A stretch of 45,786 nt of DNA from an uncultured Lachnospiraceae bacterium (GCA_910585205.1 CAJUCC010000066.1:1-45786); one strand, 5' to 3'. Shown: positions 17,664 through 26,461, numbered from the stretch's first letter. Notes: generated by a model from the sequence alone, not told the origin. Made by a program: numbers and translations.

Positions 17664-18113
17664 TTAGCTCAGCTGTTCCCGCTGTGCGCCCTCTTTTGCG
17701 CGCACGGCCATGCTGATCTGACAGTCTGCCAGATGTTCGTAATTCACTTCCAATGCATAGTCCACATTGACATGAATCTGTTCTTCCCTTTCTTCCACAC
17801 AGATCTGCCGGGTATCAATGCCGATCAGAATGCTGCCGAACGGTGTCTTATAATCCGTAATATTTTTCTTTTTTTCTTCAAAGATCATATGTACGTTAAT
17901 CAAACCCTGTTTCGTCACATCCAGCGTCTTTCCGTCCCAGTGGATCACATTTTTGGTCGTGTCCCGGAATCCCTCCGTTGCCTCCTCGTAAATCACATAA
18001 TGATTGTTATTTTTTTTGTAATACTGCGCGGCCGTAATTGTTTCCAGATCGCTGGCATCATTCTCTCCTTCAAACTGCAGGCCCTTGATCGAAAGTAATA
18101 CATCTTTTGTCAT
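17664..18113 (-). CDS. DUF1934 family protein (YwiB-like)
   Basis: This 149-residue soluble protein has GAGGAG before its ATG. It consists of alternating beta strands (KDVLLSIKGLQFEGENDA, YVIYEEATEGFRDTTKNV, VNVDYALEVNYEHLADCQIS) forming the small lipocalin-like barrel typical of the DUF1934 family. The molecular function is unknown. It starts 10 bases after the murI stop codon and is clearly cotranscribed with murI. Confidence 0.8.
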   Translation of the reverse strand: MTKDVLLSIKGLQFEGENDASDLETITAAQYYKKNNNHYVIYEEATEGFRDTTKNVIHWDGKTLDVTKQGLINVHMIFEEKKKNITDYKTPFGSILIGIDTRQICVEEREEQIHVNVDYALEVNYEHLADCQISMAVRAKEGAQREQLS

Positions 18114-18123
18114 ACGCTCTCCT

Positions 18124-18942
18124 CTAATATTCTTCTATATGAATCAATTTTGCCGACAAAACACCGTATTTGATAATCGAATTGGCAAACCGGATAAACT
18201 TATCCGCCGCATCACTGACAAAGAAACGGTACCGGTTCGTCCCGAGTTCCGGCTTCGTCTCATTCAGCATTCGTTCCGCTTCCAGCATGCCGCGCAATTC
18301 CCGCGCCGTCTCGTAAGCGGGGTTGACCAGTGTCACCCCCTCGCCCATCACCCGTCCCACCGTTTCCCGGATCAGCGGATAATGCGTACAGCCCAGAACG
18401 AGCGTGTCGATGCCGCTGTCAATCAGTCCGCTCAGATAACGCATGGCAATTTCATCCGTTACCGGGTCATTCAGCAGCCCTTCCTCCACCAGCGGAACGA
18501 ACAGCGGGCAGGCTTTGCCGATTACCTCCGCATTTGTATCATGCTCTTTTATGTACCGCTCATAAATCTGACTGTTTATGGTCGCCTCGGTGCCGATCAC
18601 ACCGATTTTTCCGTTCCGCGTGGCATCCAGCGCCACGCGCGCACCGGGCTTTACCACCCCGATCGTCGGTATGTCCATTTCCTGCTCGATCTCATCCAGC
18701 GCATATGCGCTCGCCGTATTACAGGCGATGACGATTGCCTTGACATCCTGTGTTTTCAGAAATCGTATGATCTGCCGGGAATACCGCGTCACTGTCTCTT
18801 TCGACTTGCTCCCATACGGTACCCTCGCTGTATCCCCGAAATAAACGATCCGCTCATTCGGAATCTGGCGCATAATCTCACGTACAACCGTCAGACCGCC
18901 CACGCCGGAATCGAATACTCCTATCGGTGCGCTGCTATTCAT
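18124..18942 (-). CDS. murI: Glutamate racemase
   Basis: This 272-residue enzyme converts L- to D-glutamate for peptidoglycan. The start is ATG 18942 because the family begins here (SAPIGVFDSGVGGLTVVREI), and this ATG overlaps the preceding gene's stop by eight bases. Catalytic cysteines are in VIACNTASAYAL and VLGCTHYPLI; the FGDTARVPYGSKS loop is intact. It lies in a run ispE - gntR - small membrane protein - murI - DUF1934. Confidence 0.96.
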   Translation of the reverse strand: MNSSAPIGVFDSGVGGLTVVREIMRQIPNERIVYFGDTARVPYGSKSKETVTRYSRQIIRFLKTQDVKAIVIACNTASAYALDEIEQEMDIPTIGVVKPGARVALDATRNGKIGVIGTEATINSQIYERYIKEHDTNAEVIGKACPLFVPLVEEGLLNDPVTDEIAMRYLSGLIDSGIDTLVLGCTHYPLIRETVGRVMGEGVTLVNPAYETARELRGMLEAERMLNETKPELGTNRYRFFVSDAADKFIRFANSIIKYGVLSAKLIHIEEY

Positions 18943-19204
18943 CCTCGTTTCCTCGTACATCCGTTATAATCTCCAGAAATCTGCTTTTCACTTCTATCTC
19001 TCCCGGTTCCGCATCCAATAGAGAGAAAAATCCCGCTGCCGATGAAAGCCCGGACTCCGCTTCCTCCTCCGAAACCTGAAATGTGTCTTCCCCCAGACTG
19101 AAATTCGGATACAGCAATCCCCACCAAGCGGCCGACACAACGACAAGAAATGCCAATTCTCTTATATATATGTGAAAGCAGATTTTCTTTATGCGTGTTA
19201 TCAT
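18935..19204 (-). CDS. Small membrane-anchored protein upstream of murI
   Basis: The protein has 89 residues; GGGAGGT lies before ATG 19204. One N-terminal membrane segment (ELAFLVVVSAAWWGLLYP) is followed by an acidic outer part (EDTFQVSEEEAESGLSS). I do not recognise a family. The stop codon overlaps the murI start (ATGAATAG), which implies translational coupling and supports a real gene. Confidence 0.6.
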   Translation of the reverse strand: MITRIKKICFHIYIRELAFLVVVSAAWWGLLYPNFSLGEDTFQVSEEEAESGLSSAAGFFSLLDAEPGEIEVKSRFLEIITDVRGNEDE

Positions 19205-19276
19205 GGCTTACCTCCCGTTTCGTTCTCTTTATTGGGAAGTTTTGCCGGTTTTTCTCTCTTTATACAGAAAGCGGTT

Positions 19277-19972
19277 TCAGTCGCCGGCTTCCGCGCCCTG
19301 CTCTTTCTGAATCTGGCGCATTATCGCCTCTTCCTGATTATTGATGTGTACCTTGACAATCCTGGCCGCTTTCGCTCTGTCATTTTCCATAATACTGTCA
19401 AACATAATTCTGTGTTCGCTCATGATCTGAGAATGCTTGCTGACATCTTTGATATACTCAAACCGGTATCGGTACATCTGCTCTCCCAGATTGCCGACAA
19501 GCTGTATCAGCCGCATATTCCCGGAGAACTCCACAATCGCATCATGAAACGCCACATCCGCGCTTGCAATGGCGCCGGTGTCGCCTGTCCGCACGGCCGT
19601 CTCCACCTGATCGAGCTTTTGACGCAGCTCTTCTTTATTTTCCTCCGTAATCCGTTCACATGCCAGTTCAATCGCCAGACTTTCCAATGCCTGCCTGACC
19701 TCCAGCACATCTTTCAGATTCTTCTCCGTTATATTGGCAACCTCCGCGCCCCGTCTGGGCACCATTGTCACCAGACCTTCCAGCTCCAGCTTGCGGATCG
19801 CCTCCCGGATCGGCGTCCGGCTGACCCCCAGACGGTTTGCCAGATGAATCTCCATCAACCGTTCGCCCGGCTTCAGTTCCCCGGTCAAAATTCCCTTCCG
19901 CAGCGTTTTGAATACAACATCCCGCAGCGGGAGAAATTCATCCATATTAACCTGCAGTCTGTCTTCTTTCAT
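19277..19972 (-). CDS. GntR family transcriptional regulator, FCD subfamily
   Basis: The product has 231 residues from ATG 19972, which has AGGAG nine bases upstream; an ATG six bases earlier is possible but only three bases from that site. It has an N-terminal winged helix (LTGELKPGERLMEIHLANRL, GVSRTPIREAIRKLELEGLV) and a C-terminal all-helical FCD ligand domain with the metal-binding set visible (FHDAIVEF, SEHRIMFDSI, KVHINNQEE). Such regulators usually respond to carboxylic acids and bind TTGTATACAA-like palindromes. One lies at 20898-20907, between the ispE promoter and ispE, so this protein may control its own operon. The effector is unknown. Confidence 0.88.
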   Translation of the reverse strand: MKEDRLQVNMDEFLPLRDVVFKTLRKGILTGELKPGERLMEIHLANRLGVSRTPIREAIRKLELEGLVTMVPRRGAEVANITEKNLKDVLEVRQALESLAIELACERITEENKEELRQKLDQVETAVRTGDTGAIASADVAFHDAIVEFSGNMRLIQLVGNLGEQMYRYRFEYIKDVSKHSQIMSEHRIMFDSIMENDRAKAARIVKVHINNQEEAIMRQIQKEQGAEAGD

Positions 19973-19987
19973 ACGCATCTTCTCCTG

Positions 19988-20872
19988 TCACAGTCTTTTT
20001 TCCCTGCATCCCCGGTCTGTAAACGCAGCGATGTGCAAATGCTTCGCCTTTCCCTCTTTTCGCAGCGCGTCACACGCCGCTGCCGCCTGCTCCGTCGTCG
20101 GAAAAATGCCGAATACGGACGGACCGCTGCCGCTCATCAGCGCCGCCTGCGCACCACTGTTTTTCAATGACGCTTTCAGCTCCGAAATCACGGGGTACCG
20201 CCGCTCCGTCACCGTTTCCAGTATATTCTCCATATGCTCACACATCCCGCTTCTGTCGCCGGCCCGGACTGCCGCCTCCACGGCCTTTATGTCCGGGTGA
20301 TGCGCGATCGTTTCCACATGCAGGTTATCATAGACATATTTCGTGGAGACGTCCACATCCGGCTTGGCAATCACGACGATTCCCCCCGCCACCGGCGGAA
20401 GCGGTGTCAGTATCTCGCCGATCCCCTCCGAACGCATCGTGCCGCCCACAATGCAAAACGGTACGTCGGCGCCGATGCGCACTGCCAGCTTCTGCATCGC
20501 ACCCTCGTCCATCCCCAGGTCAAATATGCGGTTCAATCCGTGAAATACAGCCGCCGCATCGGCGCTGCCGCCTGCCAGTCCCGCCGCCATGGGAATCCGC
20601 TTGCGCAGCGTTATCTTCACGCCCTTCGTTACGGAATACTGTTCCATAATCAGCCGCGCCGCCTTACAGACCAGATTGCGCTCGTCACAGGGAAGCGCTT
20701 CCGTATCCGTCTGCAGATGAATGCCCGCCTCTGCCTGTTCGAATGTCAGCTCGTCATACAATTCCACCGTCTGCATAATCATATGCACCTGATGATACCC
20801 GTTCTCCAGCCTCCGGACAACGTCCAGCCCCAGATTGATCTTTGCCATTGCCTGCAGCGTAAATGCTTCCAT
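19988..20872 (-). CDS. ispE: 4-diphosphocytidyl-2-C-methyl-D-erythritol kinase
   Basis: This 294-residue GHMP kinase catalyses the fourth step of the MEP isoprenoid pathway. The start is ATG 20872, giving the usual N-terminus (AMAKINLGLDVVRRLENGYH); the open frame extends upstream across the promoter and is rejected. The ATP-binding motif PMAAGLAGGSADAAAVFHGL is intact, and MSGSGPSVFGIF is near the C-terminus. It is the first gene of a run with the GntR regulator 9-15 bases downstream. Confidence 0.96.
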   Translation of the reverse strand: MEAFTLQAMAKINLGLDVVRRLENGYHQVHMIMQTVELYDELTFEQAEAGIHLQTDTEALPCDERNLVCKAARLIMEQYSVTKGVKITLRKRIPMAAGLAGGSADAAAVFHGLNRIFDLGMDEGAMQKLAVRIGADVPFCIVGGTMRSEGIGEILTPLPPVAGGIVVIAKPDVDVSTKYVYDNLHVETIAHHPDIKAVEAAVRAGDRSGMCEHMENILETVTERRYPVISELKASLKNSGAQAALMSGSGPSVFGIFPTTEQAAAACDALRKEGKAKHLHIAAFTDRGCREKRL

Positions 20873-20897
20873 AATCTCTCTCGTCTCCATTTGTACT

Positions 20898-20907
20898 TTG
20901 TATACAT
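20898..20907. promoter_or_regulatory. TTGTATACAT near-palindrome, candidate FCD-GntR operator
   Basis: The core GTATAC (20900-20905) is symmetric, and the ten bases differ in one position from TTGTATACAA. It is flanked by direct TTGTAC repeats at 20891-20896 and 20912-20917, 21 bases apart. The site lies just downstream of the predicted ispE transcription start, a repressor position. The FCD-GntR gene is the second gene of the same operon. Confidence 0.45.
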
Positions 20908-20920
20908 CAAATTGTACCTT

Positions 20921-20949
20921 ATTATATCCAATTTGCCTGAGTGCGTCAA
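20921..20949 (-). promoter_or_regulatory. Sigma-A promoter of ispE operon
   Basis: On minus, TTGACG (20944-20949) and TATAAT (20921-20926) with exactly 17 bases between. One mismatch to consensus. Confidence 0.75.
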
Positions 20950-20988
20950 TGTTTGGCCGGACCGAAAACCTTTTTTCCGTTTTCCTAT

Positions 20989-21015
20989 TAACAATCCTTT
21001 CCAATATTCCGATAT
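20989..21015 (+). promoter_or_regulatory. Sigma-D (flagellar) type promoter candidate
   Basis: TAAC (20989-20992), 15 bases, then TCCGATAT (21008-21015). The sigma-D consensus is TAAA-N15-GCCGATAT, so 10 of 12 positions match with exact spacing. No good sigma-A promoter is seen in front of the gene at 21091. Confidence 0.5.
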
Positions 21016-21090
21016 ACAGAGTAATAGCAGGCTGTGCCCGCACATGGAACAAACAATAATTCAGAGCAGAACGGACAAGGAGGTTTTGAA

Positions 21091-21741
21091 ATGAGTGTAA
21101 ACGGAATTACATCAAACAACAAAACAGACTACAGCGCTTATACGAATACCGGCGCGAAGAATGCAGCTTCCGATGTCAAGAAGGAAGAAAATGCAAATCA
21201 GAACAATACCGGCGTTGTTTTTGACAAATCCGATGAGAAAGAAAAAGACCCGGTAAAGACAACATACAAACCCAATCTGGAACTTGTTGCAAAGTTAAAG
21301 GCAGATGCGGAACAGCGCACCGAACAGATGCGGAATCTGGTAATGCAGATGATGACAAAGCAGGGAAGCACCTTCGGCACCGCCAATAACGACGACGCAA
21401 TGTGGAAATTCCTTGCAGGCGGCAACTTCACGGTCAGCGCAGCGGCGAAAGCGCAGGCGCAGGCGGATATTGCCGATGACGGATACTGGGGCGTAAATCA
21501 GACTTCCGACCGTATTCTGGACTTTGCCAAAGCACTTTCCGGCGGCGACCCGGAAAAAATGGAAGACATGAAAAACGCCTTTATCAAGGGCTATAAGCAG
21601 GCAACCGGCACATGGGGAAAAGACCTGCCCGATATTTCCAGCCGTACTTACAACGCAGTGATGGAAAAATTCGATAAGTGGAACGAAGATCAGAACAAGA
21701 AAAACGATACCGTACAGGATACGACGGAATCACAGGCATAA
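21091..21741 (+). CDS. Orphan 216-aa protein, candidate flagellar-regulon member
   Basis: AAGGAGG precedes ATG 21091. There is no signal peptide. The first 70 residues are Asn/Thr/Ser/Lys-rich and look unstructured (SVNGITSNNKTDYSAYTNTG). A helical middle follows (LVAKLKADAEQRTEQMRNLV), then a well-folded C-terminal module from about 125 (DDGYWGVNQTSDRILDFAKA, LSGGDPEKMEDMKNAFIKGY, DLPDISSRTYNAVMEKFDKW). I have an impression of similar C-terminal modules in other motile bacteria but cannot name a family. The sigma-D-like promoter and disordered Sec-less N-terminus fit a protein made or exported with flagella; this is inference. It ends at a strong terminator. Confidence 0.75.
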   Translation: MSVNGITSNNKTDYSAYTNTGAKNAASDVKKEENANQNNTGVVFDKSDEKEKDPVKTTYKPNLELVAKLKADAEQRTEQMRNLVMQMMTKQGSTFGTANNDDAMWKFLAGGNFTVSAAAKAQAQADIADDGYWGVNQTSDRILDFAKALSGGDPEKMEDMKNAFIKGYKQATGTWGKDLPDISSRTYNAVMEKFDKWNEDQNKKNDTVQDTTESQA

Positions 21742-21753
21742 CAATACGCCGAA

Positions 21754-21787
21754 AAAGAGGAACGCAATCTCCGTTCCTCTTTTTTTA
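21754..21787. terminator. Bidirectional terminator between the 216-aa gene and sipL
   Basis: An 11-bp perfect stem (21754-21764 with 21772-21782) has a T-run on plus to 21786 and a shorter T-run on minus. It serves both convergent genes. Confidence 0.85.
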
Positions 21788-21801
21788 TTGCCCGTTTTTC
21801 G

Positions 21802-23343
21802 TTATCTCACAATCAATATCTTATCCCCCGCCTTCAGGGTATCTCCGCTCAGATGATTGGTCTCCCGAATCTGTTCCAGCGGCACATAATACTTTTTGCC
21901 CAGTGTCCACAGATCATCGCCGTCCCTTGCGACATATGCCACAATCGCCGGCAGCTCCCGGATGGCGTCCAGGTTCGGTTCCGATATGATAACATCCGTT
22001 ATTGTATCTTCTTCCACACTGCAGAATCCAAGCAGCCCGAATCCGAGTACGGCCTTAATATCCAGCTCACTGCTGCTCATCGCCGTCACCGTAAGCTGTT
22101 CAATAACAGGCGCTATGTCATAGCTGCACGCACCGCTGATGCCGGGCGCCTCCAATACATACTGAAACGGCAGTTCTGCCCGGAAAGACGCCAGCCCTTT
22201 TCCCTCTTCTGCAAGATAAATTGCTTCCACCGTCAGCGTTCCTGTCAGCTCGACACCGTCCTCCAAAAGCTGCGTCTCCTCTATCAGCGCTTCGGCGCTG
22301 CTATGACAGATTTCCGTCATATCCGGCGCCCCGGCGGGAAGTTTGATCTGTTCCATCACTTTTGTCTTGCCGGAAGTGCGCAGCAGCATCCGGCTGAAGA
22401 CCGCCTGCCGTGTCACCGCCTGCACGTCGCGGGATACCCCGTAGACATCCGTGAGCGCTTCCATCTGTTCTTCCTCGTAGAGCTTAATATCGAGTTCCAC
22501 GACAAGATCGAGGCATACGACCCGCTCTTCACCGTCAAAGTCCGTCCGCACTTCCGTCTCGTTGTGCGTGATATGCCATGAAATATCGGGAATCATCGCT
22601 TCGGTGCTTCCCTGGCATTCCAGTATCTCCCGGAAGGGAATTATCTTTTCAAAGCATTTTACCGCCCCGCCTTCGCCCTCTCCTTCGTAGATCAGAAAGA
22701 CCTGTATCTCCCCCTGTGCGGCGATCTGTCCGTTCAACGCCTCAAAGTTCATCCCCGCTATACGGACGTCATCCCAGATCACTTCGTCAATATTCGGATA
22801 ACTCCGGGGCATTTCGATTTCTTCCTTAAACCGCAGAATATCTTTTTTCTGTATGGCAATCTCCGTCACCGTCATCTGCTTTTTCTTTGTCTCCACCGGT
22901 TCCTCATGGTACAGATCCACAGCAATCTCTTCATCGTACAGCTCTTCCACACAGAGATTCAGGGAAAGCAGCGCCCGTATGCTCAATTTGCGGGAATTAA
23001 TCATATCGATTGTCAAATCTTCCAGTCTGGCATCGGTCTCCACATTATCCCCGCCGCGAACCCCTTCCATATATACCTGTTCCTCAAAGGGAACCTGCCC
23101 GTCCATGCGATTGACCGAACCGTCTTCCGCCATATAAAGGATGCGGAATTCCAGTTTCCCCTTCGCCGTCACATGATCCTCCGACGGCTTAATCTCATCG
23201 ACGGCAATCCGCCCTTTTTGCAGGATCATCCGCTCCATATCCGGCTTCTGATCCGGCACATTCCTGTCGTCCTCCAGCGTAATCTGTGTTGAAGCCCTGC
23301 ATTTTACACGATCCATATGTATATTTTTCCTGATTAATTCCAT
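21802..23343 (-). CDS. sipL: Spore morphogenetic protein SipL-like (SPOCS/DUF3794 repeats plus LysM)
   Basis: The protein has 513 residues; GGGAGGT precedes the ATG. Three related beta-rich SPOCS (DUF3794) segments can be traced: around residues 40-150 (KGKLEFRILYMAEDGSVNRM), 170-300 (QGEIQVFLIYEGEGEGG) and 330-440 (TGTLTVEAIYLAEEGKGLAS). A C-terminal LysM domain begins near 463 (ARDGDDLWTLGKKYYVPLEQ). This is the architecture of clostridial SipL, which works with SpoIVA to build the spore coat in the mother cell. A sigma-E-like promoter precedes it. Confidence 0.9.
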   Translation of the reverse strand: MELIRKNIHMDRVKCRASTQITLEDDRNVPDQKPDMERMILQKGRIAVDEIKPSEDHVTAKGKLEFRILYMAEDGSVNRMDGQVPFEEQVYMEGVRGGDNVETDARLEDLTIDMINSRKLSIRALLSLNLCVEELYDEEIAVDLYHEEPVETKKKQMTVTEIAIQKKDILRFKEEIEMPRSYPNIDEVIWDDVRIAGMNFEALNGQIAAQGEIQVFLIYEGEGEGGAVKCFEKIIPFREILECQGSTEAMIPDISWHITHNETEVRTDFDGEERVVCLDLVVELDIKLYEEEQMEALTDVYGVSRDVQAVTRQAVFSRMLLRTSGKTKVMEQIKLPAGAPDMTEICHSSAEALIEETQLLEDGVELTGTLTVEAIYLAEEGKGLASFRAELPFQYVLEAPGISGACSYDIAPVIEQLTVTAMSSSELDIKAVLGFGLLGFCSVEEDTITDVIISEPNLDAIRELPAIVAYVARDGDDLWTLGKKYYVPLEQIRETNHLSGDTLKAGDKILIVR

Positions 23344-23394
23344 GAAAATACCTCCCTGTGTCTCCCATACCTGAAAGTCTTAAATCCTTACACT

Positions 23395-23423
23395 AAGGTA
23401 TGACACAGAGAGGTCCTTTATGC
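23395..23423 (-). promoter_or_regulatory. Candidate sigma-E promoter of sipL
   Basis: On minus, GCATAAA (23417-23423), 14 bases, then CATACCTT (23395-23402). It resembles the mother-cell sigma-E pattern (KMATATT-N14/15-CATACANT) and fits the expected timing of sipL. Confidence 0.45.
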
Positions 23424-23474
23424 ACACGACTATGCCGGAAAATTGCCGCTTTATGGCATATATCCGCCGCCGCG

Positions 23475-24380
23475 TCAGCGGACGCAGCCGATCAGTTCCC
23501 GCACATCGGTTATCCCGTATTGCTCCATATAAGTTTCAATCCCGTCCAGAACATGCAGCGTCGCATACGGATCCGCAAAGTTCATGGCGCCCACACAGAC
23601 CGCCGTCGCACCGGCCATCAGAAATTCAACGGCATCTTCGCCGTCTGCGATGCCGCCCATACCGATAATCGGTATCTTTACCGCCTGCGCGCACTGATAT
23701 ACCATCCGCACCGCCACGGGTTTCACTGCCGGGCCGGAAAGGCCGCCCGTTTTATTGGCCAGCGCAAATGTCCGTTTATGAATATCGATCTTCATACCGG
23801 TCAGGGTGTTAATCAGTGAAATGGCGTCCGCGCCTCCCGCTTCGGCAGCTCTGGCCATCTCGGTAATATCCGTGACATTCGGACTCAGTTTCATAATAAC
23901 CGGCTGACGGGCTTTTTTCTTCACCTGCGCCGTAATGTCATACAGGCAGTCCGCATCCTGTCCAAAGGCAATCGCACCCTCTTTGACATTCGGGCAGGAA
24001 ACATTGATCTCCAGCATATCTGCCCTGGTATCGCCGAGCGCCTCCACCACTTCCAGATATTCTTCCACCGTCTTTCCGCACACATTGACGATAACGCGGG
24101 TATCATACGGCTCCAGAAAGGCCAGATCCCGCTCCCTGAAAACGGCAATTCCCGGATTCTGCAGGCCGATCGCGTTCAGCATACCGCCGTATACTTCCGC
24201 AATGCGGGGCGTGGGATTGCCCGGCCACGGACTTGCCGCAACCCCCTTAGTCACAACGCCGCCCAGTCTGTTCAGATCCACAAATTCTCCGTATTCCATC
24301 CCGGAACCGAATGTCCCGGAGGCTGTCATAACCGGATTTTTCAGACTGACGCCCGCAATGCTCACTTCCGTTTTTCTCAT
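23475..24380 (-). CDS. pyrD: Dihydroorotate dehydrogenase B, catalytic subunit
   Basis: This 301-residue FMN enzyme oxidises dihydroorotate to orotate in pyrimidine synthesis. The catalytic Cys is in EINVSCPNVKEG, and TIM-barrel phosphate motifs are present (IIGMGGIADGEDA, VCVGAMNFADP). A cysteine base together with pyrK marks the class 1B type, which passes electrons to NAD. Its ATG overlaps the pyrK stop by four bases. Confidence 0.96.
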   Translation of the reverse strand: MRKTEVSIAGVSLKNPVMTASGTFGSGMEYGEFVDLNRLGGVVTKGVAASPWPGNPTPRIAEVYGGMLNAIGLQNPGIAVFRERDLAFLEPYDTRVIVNVCGKTVEEYLEVVEALGDTRADMLEINVSCPNVKEGAIAFGQDADCLYDITAQVKKKARQPVIMKLSPNVTDITEMARAAEAGGADAISLINTLTGMKIDIHKRTFALANKTGGLSGPAVKPVAVRMVYQCAQAVKIPIIGMGGIADGEDAVEFLMAGATAVCVGAMNFADPYATLHVLDGIETYMEQYGITDVRELIGCVR

Positions 24381-25153
24381 ATGTCCACCTCTCCCGCTTC
24401 AAATACCGGCCCCTCGGTACAGATTCTCGCATTGTTTACATGGGAATGGTCGTCTTTCCGGGTTGTCCTGCACACACATCCCAGACATGCGCCGACACCG
24501 CAGGCCATCCGTTCCTCCAGTGAGATCCAGGCCGGGATCCGCTGCCCGCCGGCATATTTTTTTATCGCGCGCAGCATGGGCATCGGTCCGCAGGCATAGA
24601 TCAGATCCCCCTGCAGATTATGCGCCGCCAGAATGTCCATCACATTGCCCCTCACGCCCGCGCTGCCGTCCTCCGTCGCGGCATAAAACGTGCCGTAGCG
24701 CCCCAGCTCTTCTCCCAGAAAAAGATTTCCGTCCCGGTAGCCCGCCAGAATCAGCTTTTCACCGGGCAGTTCTTTTGCAAGCTGCAGCAGCGGCGGAATG
24801 CCGATGCCGCCGCCCATCAAAATCGCCCGCTTTCCTGCGGCTTCCGCAAGGGGAAAGCCATTGCCCAGAACGCCCATAACGGCTATCTCGTCTCCCGGTG
24901 CATACGCCGAAAACTCTCCTGTCCCCTTACCGACGCGCCGGTATACAATCCGCAGCCGTCCCGCCTCCCGATCGGTCTCGCAAATGCTGACCGGCCTTGG
25001 CAACAGTGTGCTCTCCGCCCGCGGGTATACCATGATAAACTGTCCCGGCTCCGCCTGCGCTGCCAGCGTTGTTTGGATCCACATATCGTAAATGCCCGGC
25101 GCGATCTCCCGCTGCGACAGTACACTGCCGGTTTCCTTTTTCTTCTGTTTCAT
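24377..25153 (-). CDS. pyrK: Dihydroorotate dehydrogenase B, electron transfer subunit
   Basis: This 258-residue protein carries FAD and a [2Fe-2S] cluster and moves electrons from PyrD to NAD. The FAD-binding strand has ESTLLPRPVSICE and the nucleotide-binding loop AILMGGGIGIPPLLQ. The cluster cysteines are in RMACGVGACLGCVC with a fourth in ARICTEGPVF. Its ATG overlaps the pyrC stop by four bases, and its stop overlaps pyrD. Confidence 0.96.
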   Translation of the reverse strand: MKQKKKETGSVLSQREIAPGIYDMWIQTTLAAQAEPGQFIMVYPRAESTLLPRPVSICETDREAGRLRIVYRRVGKGTGEFSAYAPGDEIAVMGVLGNGFPLAEAAGKRAILMGGGIGIPPLLQLAKELPGEKLILAGYRDGNLFLGEELGRYGTFYAATEDGSAGVRGNVMDILAAHNLQGDLIYACGPMPMLRAIKKYAGGQRIPAWISLEERMACGVGACLGCVCRTTRKDDHSHVNNARICTEGPVFEAGEVDI

Positions 25154-26439
25154 CTTGCTTCCCTTTCTTCGTATACTATCCTGCCGCCGCAGACCGTACA
25201 GACAACCCGGCCTGTCAGTTCCAACCCCGTAAAAGGCGAGTTGTCCGACCGGGACGCGTACCCGCCCGCCGTGTAGCGGCCGGCCGCGTCAAAAAGCACC
25301 AGATCCGCCGGTCCGCCCTCCGCGAGGTATCCCCGGTCCATATCATATAAGGCCGCCGGATTGCAGGTCATCTTTTCCAATAGCGACATCAGCGTCAGAT
25401 ATTTCGGGCATACCAGCATGGTAACTCCCAGCGGCAGCGCCGTTTCCAGACCGATAATGCCGCTCGGCGCCTGTGTGATCGGCCTGTCCTTTTCTCCGGC
25501 GCTGTGGGGCGCATGATCGGTGGCAATCAGATCGATCGTTCCGTCCCGCAGCCCTTCGATAATGGCCAGCCGGTCCCCCTCCTCCCGCAGCGGCGGATTC
25601 ATCTTCGCAAGCGTTCCGTAGCGGATCACGGCGTCCTGCGTCAACGAAAAATGATGGGGTGTGGCCTCGGCGTGGACCGCAACGCCCTGCCGCTTCGCCT
25701 CCCGCACGAGCGCCACCCCCTCTTTTGTGCTGATATGCTGAATATTGATTACCGCGCCCGTCTCCGCCGCCAGACGAATGTCGCGCCGGATCATGCCGAT
25801 CTCTGCCTCGCGGGGGGAGCCGGCGATGCCGTAATGCGCCGACGCCGCACCGGCGTGAACGCCGTTATTGCCGATGCAGGCGGGATCTTCCTCATGAAAA
25901 CTCAAAACCGCGCCGACCGCTGCGGCTTCCCGCATAACGCGCGCCGCCAGCGTTTCATCGGTCAGCGGAATCCCGTCATCCGTAAATCCCGCTGCGCCTG
26001 CCGCCAGCAGGGAGGCCATATCCACCGGTTCCCGGCCCTGCAGCCCTTTGGTCACGGCGCAGCAGCTCTCCACATGAATCCCCGTCTTCCGGCCTTTTTC
26101 CAGTACATAGGCCAGTGTTGCCTCGTTGTCCACAACCGGTCTGGTATTTGCCATCAGTACCACGGTTGTGAATCCGCCTCTCGCCGCCGCCCGGCTGCCG
26201 CTTATAATGTCCTCTTTGTGGGTAAATCCGGGATCGCGGAAATGAACGTGTACATCGATCAGGCCCGGTGCGACGGTCAGGCCGTCCGCATTGTATTCCT
26301 CCACGCCGGGCATATCCGCACTCCACTGCCGGGCATCCCCCATCCGCAAAATCCGCCCTTCGTCGAGAAGAATATCCCGCTTTCCTTCATATCCGCTGCG
26401 CGGATCCATCACATAACCGTTCCGAATCAAAAGTCTCAT
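25150..26439 (-). CDS. pyrC: Dihydroorotase
   Basis: This 429-residue zinc amidohydrolase closes carbamoyl-aspartate to dihydroorotate. The metal motif DVHVHFRDPGFTHKEDI is intact, and later motifs ISTKEGVAL, HAEATPHHFSLT and IATDHAPHS complete the type I enzyme. GGGGG precedes the ATG. It is followed by pyrK and pyrD with four-base overlaps. No PyrR-type attenuator is seen in front of it. Confidence 0.96.
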   Translation of the reverse strand: MRLLIRNGYVMDPRSGYEGKRDILLDEGRILRMGDARQWSADMPGVEEYNADGLTVAPGLIDVHVHFRDPGFTHKEDIISGSRAAARGGFTTVVLMANTRPVVDNEATLAYVLEKGRKTGIHVESCCAVTKGLQGREPVDMASLLAAGAAGFTDDGIPLTDETLAARVMREAAAVGAVLSFHEEDPACIGNNGVHAGAASAHYGIAGSPREAEIGMIRRDIRLAAETGAVINIQHISTKEGVALVREAKRQGVAVHAEATPHHFSLTQDAVIRYGTLAKMNPPLREEGDRLAIIEGLRDGTIDLIATDHAPHSAGEKDRPITQAPSGIIGLETALPLGVTMLVCPKYLTLMSLLEKMTCNPAALYDMDRGYLAEGGPADLVLFDAAGRYTAGGYASRSDNSPFTGLELTGRVVCTVCGGRIVYEEREAR

Positions 26440-26461
26440 ACCGCTGCCCCCGTTTCGTATT

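Noticed and set aside
20873..21052. N-terminal extension of ispE
   Set aside because: It would translate across the TTGACG/TATAAT promoter and adds residues with no family match.
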